Below the pieces are notes generated by a model that saw only the letters and a list, made by a program, of their open reading frames with translations, was not told where the DNA came from and made no database searches. A program made the position numbers and the translations under genes. This document shows positions 59,211 to 64,000 of a stretch of 64,000 bases of DNA, piece by piece (positions within the stretch are counted from its first letter, which is position 1; every line of letters starts with the position of its first letter). This stretch comes from Georgenia_B sunbinii (lineage in GTDB: Bacteria > Actinomycetota > Actinomycetes > Actinomycetales > Actinomycetaceae), in NCBI RefSeq assembly GCF_036421855.1, contig NZ_JAZGOK010000002.1. One strand, written 5' to 3'.

Positions 59211-60848
59211 TCAGTGCCCGAAGGCCTCCGCGAGCCACCATGACGGCTCGTCGGCCACGATCTTGGCGTCGATGAGCAGCGGGCGCACCCGCGGGCCGGC
59301 GAGCCAGTCGGCCACCGGGCCGAGGTCGTCGAGGGAGCGCACCGTCACCGCCTCGAAGCCGTAGCCGCGGCCGACCGCCGCGATGTCGGTCGGCGGGAAC
59401 TCCACGGTCGCCAGCTGCTCGCCGGCGAAGTGGTGCACCTCGGCGCCGTAGGCGTCGTCGTTGTACACGACGACGACCATCGCCAGCCCGAGCCGGCGCA
59501 CGGTGTCCAGCTCCGCGGCGCCCATGAGCGCGCCGCCGTCGCCGAGGGCCGCGACGGCCAGCCGGTCCGGGCGGGCCAGGCCGGCGCCGATCGCGGTCGC
59601 CAGGCCGAGGCCGATCGACTGGAACGCCTGGGTGAAGCAGAAGCCCTGCTCGTCCGGCACGTCGAGGAACATGCTCGGGTAGCCCATGAAGTTGCCCGAG
59701 TCCACCGACACCACGCGCTCGCGCGGCAGCAGGTCGTCGAGCGCGATGGTCAGCGCCCGCGGGTCGATCCGGGTCTCGTCCGAGCAGTCCTCGAAGGGCA
59801 CGTCGCGCCACCGCAGCTCGGTGCTCAGCCGGGCTCGCAGCTCCTCGCTGCGGTACCCCACGGCCGCTCCCCCGGTCCCCGGTGCCAGCCGCGCGGCCAC
59901 CGCCGTCGCCGTCGCTTCGACGTCCCCGACCACCCCGAGGATCAGATCCCGGTGCACGCCCAGCGCCTCGGGGGTGTCGTCCACCTGGACGACCGTCGCC
60001 GACTCCGCGAGGAGACGTCCGTGGCGCATCGTCCACATGTTCAGCGCGCAGCCCCAGCCGACGACGAGGTCGGCGCCGGCGATGAGCTCGGCGGCCAGCG
60101 GCGAGGAGAATCCGCCGGAGACGTCCAGCGACCACGGCTCGCCGGTGAAGAGCCCCTTGGCGACGGCGGAGGTCGCCAGCAGCGCCCCGCACCGGTCGGC
60201 GAGCGCGACCAGCGCATCGCGCGCGCCGGGCGACCGGGCGCCCCGGCCGGCGACGAACACCGGGCGGCGCGCCGTCCGGATCGCATCAGCGAGGCGGTCG
60301 ATGTCCCCGGACCCGGCGCCGGCCGGTGGCCGGGGCACCGGCAGCGGCGGGAAGGCCGGCTCTCCGGCGTCGAGGTCCTGGACGTCCAGCGGCAGGCCGA
60401 GGACGACGGTCCGCCGCTGGTCCCGCGCGATCGCCACCGCCGACAGCGCCGCCTCGACGGCGGTGGCCGGGTCGGTGATCCGCAGCGGGACGGCTCCGAC
60501 GCCGCGCGCGAGGGCGTCCTGGTCGACGTAGAAGTTCGACGTCGGTGTGGTCGCCTCCGGGGCGAGCACCACCAGGGCGGTGCGTGACTTGGCGGCCTCG
60601 GCGATGCCGGTAATCGCGTTGGTCAGGCCGCACCCCTGGTGCACCGACAGTGCAGCGACGGTGCCGGACGTCCGGGCGTAGGCGTCCGCCATCGTCGCGG
60701 CCCCGCCCTCGTGCCGGGCCGCGACGAAGGTCGCTCCGGCGTCGACCATCGCGTTGGTCACGTGGAAGTTCCCCGAGCCGACGACGCCGAACACGTGGTC
60801 GACCCCGGCACCGGCGAGGGCCCGGCCAACCGCCTCCACGACGCGCAC
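59211..60848 (-). CDS. thiamine pyrophosphate-dependent enzyme (acetolactate synthase-like)
   Basis: The 545-residue protein has three ThDP-enzyme domains. The N-terminal PYR domain carries the catalytic glutamate in ARHEGGAATMADAYARTSG. A central domain contains RRPVFVAGRGARSPGARDAL. The C-terminal PP domain has the ThDP motif GDGGALM...YNDDAYG. No acetolactate-synthase small subunit is present, and its partner is a cyclase gene, so it is probably a decarboxylase or lyase for another 2-oxo acid. The start at GTG 60848 lies 3 nt after the cyclase stop, giving a coupled operon. Much longer upstream extensions run antisense to nadE and are rejected. Confidence 0.88.
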   Translation of the reverse strand: MRVVEAVGRALAGAGVDHVFGVVGSGNFHVTNAMVDAGATFVAARHEGGAATMADAYARTSGTVAALSVHQGCGLTNAITGIAEAAKSRTALVVLAPEATTPTSNFYVDQDALARGVGAVPLRITDPATAVEAALSAVAIARDQRRTVVLGLPLDVQDLDAGEPAFPPLPVPRPPAGAGSGDIDRLADAIRTARRPVFVAGRGARSPGARDALVALADRCGALLATSAVAKGLFTGEPWSLDVSGGFSSPLAAELIAGADLVVGWGCALNMWTMRHGRLLAESATVVQVDDTPEALGVHRDLILGVVGDVEATATAVAARLAPGTGGAAVGYRSEELRARLSTELRWRDVPFEDCSDETRIDPRALTIALDDLLPRERVVSVDSGNFMGYPSMFLDVPDEQGFCFTQAFQSIGLGLATAIGAGLARPDRLAVAALGDGGALMGAAELDTVRRLGLAMVVVVYNDDAYGAEVHHFAGEQLATVEFPPTDIAAVGRGYGFEAVTVRSLDDLGPVADWLAGPRVRPLLIDAKIVADEPSWWLAEAFGH

Positions 60849-60850
60849 GG

Positions 60851-61621
60851 TCAGCGCTCGACGAGCGCCAGCACGCGGGCGGGCGAGCCGGAGCCGCCGA
60901 CGATCTTCAGCGGCGTCGCGATGACGACGGCGCCGGTGACCGGCAGCCGGTCGAGGTTCTGCAGCTGCGCCAGGCCGTACTTGTCGGCGCCCATGAGGTA
61001 GGCGTGGCAAGGGAACAGCGGGTCGAAGCCGGCGGCCGCGCCGGCGTCGGTGCCCACCGTCTCGACCCCGATGCCCTGCAGCGGGCTGTCCTCGGCGACC
61101 CACCGGGCGGCCGCGGCGGACAGGCCGGGACTGTGCGGGCCGTGCTCGTCCTTGTTGATCATGTCCTGCTGGGTGGTGCGGGCCGACCAGCCGGTGCGGC
61201 ACAGCAGCCAGCCGCCCTCCGGCAGCGGGCCGTGCTCGGCCTCGAAGGCCCGGATGTGCTCGACCTCGATGAGGAAGTCCGGGTCGGCGGCGACCTCGGC
61301 GGTGACGTCGAGCACGACGGCCGGTGCCACGAACGCGGCCGGCGGCACCGAGGCGATGTCCGCGAGGTCCTTGCCGGTGACCCAGTGGTTGGGGGCATCG
61401 AAGTGGGTGCCGGTGTGCTCGCCGGTGCGGAAGTTGTTCCAGTACCAGGCGGGTCCGCGGTCGTCGTAGCGGGAGATCTCCTCGAGCTCGAAGCGGGCGG
61501 TCTGGCCGAACTGCTCGGGCAGCTCGAGGAGCGGGGTCTCGTCGCTCAGCGGCGCGGTGAGGTCGACCACCTCGATGGTGCGCGAGCGCAGGGCGGTGAC
61601 GAGATCGGCGAGCACGGGCAT
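60851..61621 (-). CDS. cyclase family protein (kynurenine-formamidase-like)
   Basis: The 256-residue metal-dependent hydrolase has the family motif HTGTHFDAPNHW, in which the histidines and aspartate bind metal, with VVDLTAPLSDETPLLELPE near the N-terminus and GWLLCRTGWSAR in the middle. Members hydrolyse formamides, lactones or isatin-like amides. The ATG at 61621 has AAGGAGA 5 nt upstream. It is the first gene of a pair with the TPP enzyme, so the two likely act in one catabolic route, e.g. ring opening followed by keto-acid decarboxylation (inference). Confidence 0.88.
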   Translation of the reverse strand: MPVLADLVTALRSRTIEVVDLTAPLSDETPLLELPEQFGQTARFELEEISRYDDRGPAWYWNNFRTGEHTGTHFDAPNHWVTGKDLADIASVPPAAFVAPAVVLDVTAEVAADPDFLIEVEHIRAFEAEHGPLPEGGWLLCRTGWSARTTQQDMINKDEHGPHSPGLSAAAARWVAEDSPLQGIGVETVGTDAGAAAGFDPLFPCHAYLMGADKYGLAQLQNLDRLPVTGAVVIATPLKIVGGSGSPARVLALVER

Positions 61622-61739
61622 GAAAGTCTCCTTCGACGGTCGTTGCTGGGCAGATCTTGGCACACCCGACGGCGGCCGTCCGGCCCGTTCGGTTGCTGGG
61701 ACCACGGGCGACCGGCCCGCGCGCCACCGGGGTCCGCAC

Positions 61740-61745
61740 TACGCT
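61740..61745 (+). promoter_or_regulatory. -10 hexamer TACGCT, probable leaderless start of nadE
   Basis: TACGCT is followed by 6 nt and the ATG of nadE at 61752; no Shine-Dalgarno is present. Confidence 0.5.
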
Positions 61746-61751
61746 GCCTCC

Positions 61752-63398
61752 ATGGCCCCACTCCGCCTCGCCCTCGCCCAGGTCAACAGCTCCGTCGGCG
61801 ACCTCGACGGCAACGCCACCCGCATCCGGCGGGCCGTCACCGACGCCGCGAGCGCCGGCGCGGAGGTGGTCGTGCTGCCGGAGATGGCGCTGCCCGGCTA
61901 CCCGGTCGAGGACCTCGCGCTGCGCGGGTCCTTCCAGCGCGCCGTCGCCGATCGGCTCGACGAGCTCGCCGGTGAGCTGGCATCGGCCGGCCACGGTGAC
62001 ATCGCCGTCGTCGTCGGCTCGCTCGGCACCACGAGCCACAACCACCCGACGAACACCGCCGCGGTGCTTCGGGGTGGGGAGGTCACCCAGGTCTACGTCA
62101 AGCACCACCTGCCCTCCTACGGCGTCTTCGACGAGTACCGCATCTTCCGCGCCGGGGACCAGCCGGTCGTCCTCGAGGTGCGCGGCCGGCGGCTGGGGCT
62201 GGCGATCTGCGAGGACATCTGGCAGACCGGCGGGCCGGTGTCGCACTACAGCGGGGAGCGCCTCGACGCGCTGCTGGTCATCAACGGCTCCCCCTTCGAG
62301 CACGTCAAGCGAGGGACTCGGCAGGAGGTCGCCGCGCAGCGGGCACGGGAGGTGGCCGCGCCGGTCGCCTACGTCAACCTCGTCGGCTCGCAGGACGACC
62401 TCGTCTTCGACGGCGCCTCGTTCGTCACCGACGCCACCGGCGTCGTCGTGGCCACCGCGCCGTCCTTCACCGAGCACCTGCTGCTCGTTGACCTCGACGA
62501 CGGTGGCGTGCCGTCGGCCGTCCATGACGCGGACCGGGGCACCAAGGACCTCGACCCGACCGGCGAGATGTACGACGCCGTCACCCTGGGCCTGGCGGAC
62601 TACGTGCGCAAGAACGGCTTCGCGCGGGTGGTGCTCGGTCTCTCCGGCGGGATCGACTCCGCGCTCGTCGCCGTCATCGCCTGCGACGCGATCGGCGCGT
62701 CGAACGTCATCGCGGTGTCGATGCCGTCGGGCTACTCCTCCCAGCACTCCCGCGACGACGCCGAGGCCCTCGCCGAGGCCACCGGGCTGGACTACCGGGT
62801 GCAACCCATCGCGCCGATGGTCGACGCGTTCCAGGGCGAGCTGGAGCTCACCGGGATCGCCGAGGAGAACCTCCAGGCGCGGGTGCGCGGGGTCGTCCTC
62901 ATGGCGATCTCGAACGCCGAGGGGCCGCTGGTGCTCGCCCCGGGCAACAAATCTGAGCTGTCGGTGGGGTACTCGACGATCTACGGCGACGCCGTCGGCG
63001 GCTACGCACCGCTCAAGGACGTCTCCAAGACCCACGTGTGGGAGCTGGCACGGTGGCGCAACGCGCAGGCGGAGTCCCTCGGCCTGCCGGCGCCGATCCC
63101 GTCGAACACCATCACCAAGGCCCCGTCGGCCGAGCTGCGACCCGGCCAGCAGGACTCCGACTCGCTGCCCGAGTACGAGGTGCTCGACCGGTTGCTGGAT
63201 GCCCACATCGCGGCGTCCAAGGGTCGCGGCGAGCTCATCGCGGAAGGGTTCGAGCCCGACATCGTCGACCAGGTGCTGCAGCTCGTCGGCCGGGCGGAGT
63301 GGAAGCGGCGCCAGTTCGCCCCCGGACCGAAGGTGACCCCGCTCGCGTTCGGGCGCGACCGGCGGCTGCCGATCACCAGCGCCTGGCAGGAGTCGTAA
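61752..63398 (+). CDS. nadE: glutamine-dependent NAD+ synthetase
   Basis: Final step of NAD synthesis, amidating deamido-NAD with ammonia from glutamine. The 548-residue fusion has an N-terminal nitrilase-type glutaminase domain with the triad E44 (VVLPEMALPGYP), K117 (VYVKHHLPSYG) and C153 (AICEDIWQTGG). The C-terminal synthetase domain has the PP-loop SGGIDS starting at S298, and APGNKSELSVGYSTIYGD. The start at 61752 sits 6 nt after a -10 hexamer. It ends 30 bp before panB and is read in the same direction, so co-transcription of these cofactor genes is likely. Confidence 0.95.
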   Translation: MAPLRLALAQVNSSVGDLDGNATRIRRAVTDAASAGAEVVVLPEMALPGYPVEDLALRGSFQRAVADRLDELAGELASAGHGDIAVVVGSLGTTSHNHPTNTAAVLRGGEVTQVYVKHHLPSYGVFDEYRIFRAGDQPVVLEVRGRRLGLAICEDIWQTGGPVSHYSGERLDALLVINGSPFEHVKRGTRQEVAAQRAREVAAPVAYVNLVGSQDDLVFDGASFVTDATGVVVATAPSFTEHLLLVDLDDGGVPSAVHDADRGTKDLDPTGEMYDAVTLGLADYVRKNGFARVVLGLSGGIDSALVAVIACDAIGASNVIAVSMPSGYSSQHSRDDAEALAEATGLDYRVQPIAPMVDAFQGELELTGIAEENLQARVRGVVLMAISNAEGPLVLAPGNKSELSVGYSTIYGDAVGGYAPLKDVSKTHVWELARWRNAQAESLGLPAPIPSNTITKAPSAELRPGQQDSDSLPEYEVLDRLLDAHIAASKGRGELIAEGFEPDIVDQVLQLVGRAEWKRRQFAPGPKVTPLAFGRDRRLPITSAWQES

Positions 63399-63428
63399 GG
63401 TCATGGCACCACCGCGCATTGGAGAACG

Positions 63429-64000
63429 ATGACCGACCAGTCCCCCCAGCCGCAGCCGGCCGCCGGTGTCCCGGTGCCCAAGCGGGTCCGGGTCCACCAC
63501 CTCCTGCAGTCCAAGGAGCGTGGTGAGCCGCTGACCATGCTCACCGCCTACGACGCCGTCACGGCCCGGATCTTCGACGAGGCCGGCATCGACATGCTGC
63601 TGGTGGGCGACTCCATCGGCGATAACATGCTCGGTCACGACAACACCATCCCGGTGACCATGGACGAGCTCATCCCCGCGGTGCGGGCGGTGTCCCGCGC
63701 CAGCAAGCGAGCGATGGTCGTGGCGGACCTCCCGTTCGGCTCCTACGAGGACTCCCCCCAGCGGGCCTTCGAGTCCTCGGTGCGGATGCTCAAGGAGGGT
63801 GGCGCCCACGCCGTGAAGTTCGAGGGCGGCGAGCGGGTGGCGCCGCACGTCGAGCTCATCACCGGTGCCGGCATCCCGGTCGTCGGGCACCTGGGGTTCA
63901 CCCCGCAGTCGGAGAACATGCTCGGCGGCAAGCGCATCCAGGGCCGGGGCGAGAACGCCGAGCAGCTCGTCGCCGACGCCGTCGCGCTGCAGGAGGCCGG
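63429..64000 (+). CDS. panB: 3-methyl-2-oxobutanoate hydroxymethyltransferase (partial, runs off the right edge)
   Basis: First committed step of pantothenate synthesis, transferring a hydroxymethyl group from methylene-THF to ketoisovalerate. The first 190 codons are visible, starting MTDQSPQPQPAAGVPVPKRV. They include LTMLTAYDAVTARIFDEAGID, LLVGDSIGDNMLGHDNTIPVT (metal-binding Asp), VVADLPFGSYE, HAVKFEGGE and VVGHLGFTPQS. The ATG at 63429 follows GGAGA. The protein has a slightly extended Pro-rich N-terminus. The reading frame stays open to the window end. Confidence 0.95.
   Translation, partial: MTDQSPQPQPAAGVPVPKRVRVHHLLQSKERGEPLTMLTAYDAVTARIFDEAGIDMLLVGDSIGDNMLGHDNTIPVTMDELIPAVRAVSRASKRAMVVADLPFGSYEDSPQRAFESSVRMLKEGGAHAVKFEGGERVAPHVELITGAGIPVVGHLGFTPQSENMLGGKRIQGRGENAEQLVADAVALQEA

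Noticed and set aside
59211..63890. Minus-strand frame reading through the TPP enzyme and on across nadE
   Set aside because: Only the part from GTG 60848 is a recognisable protein; the extension is antisense to nadE and panB.

Overview
The window is very GC-rich and uses GTG starts often. It carries a mycothione reductase, a GlnE-controlled glutamine synthetase, a GlnR-type operator and a type VII secretion (ESX-like) locus. Together these point to an actinobacterium (Actinomycetes); I would guess Micrococcales, but the sequence alone does not fix the genus. No rRNA, tRNA, CRISPR array, transposase or integrase was seen.

1-21 kb, conserved core. Two small membrane proteins are followed by leucyl aminopeptidase, dihydrolipoamide dehydrogenase and the E2 acyltransferase of a 2-oxoacid dehydrogenase. 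Next come a kinase-like membrane protein, lipB-lipA (lipoate synthesis for that E2), a DUF4191 membrane protein, an RDD protein, glnA, mycothione reductase, glnE and glnA2. The order pepA/E2/lipB/lipA/DUF4191/RDD/glnA/glnE/glnA2 matches the known order in Mycobacterium tuberculosis. The region links lipoylation to its target complex and groups nitrogen assimilation (glnA, its adenylyltransferase GlnE and the paralogue glnA2) under a visible GlnR box.

20-31.8 kb, mixed accessory and metabolic genes. These are a 5'-3' exonuclease-like protein, a PHP phosphoesterase, a PPK2 kinase, a CueP-type copper lipoprotein, an MpaB-type oxygenase and an asparaginase. They are followed by a GlxA-type regulator divergent from an HD hydrolase, a DapA-family aldolase, a phage/plasmid-type DUF932 protein, an alpha/beta hydrolase, a DUF6308-like protein and a small membrane protein.

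32.0-47.5 kb, type VII secretion island, all on the plus strand with mostly overlapping genes. It contains a zinc-ribbon/RDD/FHA protein, a DUF6177-like protein, a one-helix membrane protein, EccD and EccC. Two ParA/MinD-like proteins have lost the P-loop lysines. Then come two WXG100-class small proteins, a DUF6507-like protein and a 1178-residue repeat-rich effector candidate. The effector is followed by a 126-residue partner and by a 307-residue protein that appears to fuse a copy of the effector tail to a copy of the partner. No eccB, eccE or mycosin gene is present in the window.

47.5-61.6 kb, second mixed block. It holds an RDD protein, a cytochrome b-type membrane protein, an ECF sigma factor with a SnoaL-like domain opposite a VOC protein (with an 11-bp palindrome between them), an M20 amidohydrolase and a large Fe-S nuclease/helicase. 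It continues with a DHFR-like reductase, a DUF1801 protein, an F420-dependent-type NADP reductase, a radical SAM protein, a flavin reductase, a TPP enzyme and a cyclase.

61.7-64 kb, core again: glutamine-dependent NAD synthetase and the start of panB, which runs off the window. Many single genes have a TANNNT hexamer 6-8 nt before the start codon and no Shine-Dalgarno sequence, which suggests widespread leaderless transcription. Function calls rest on motif recognition by eye; no database search was run.
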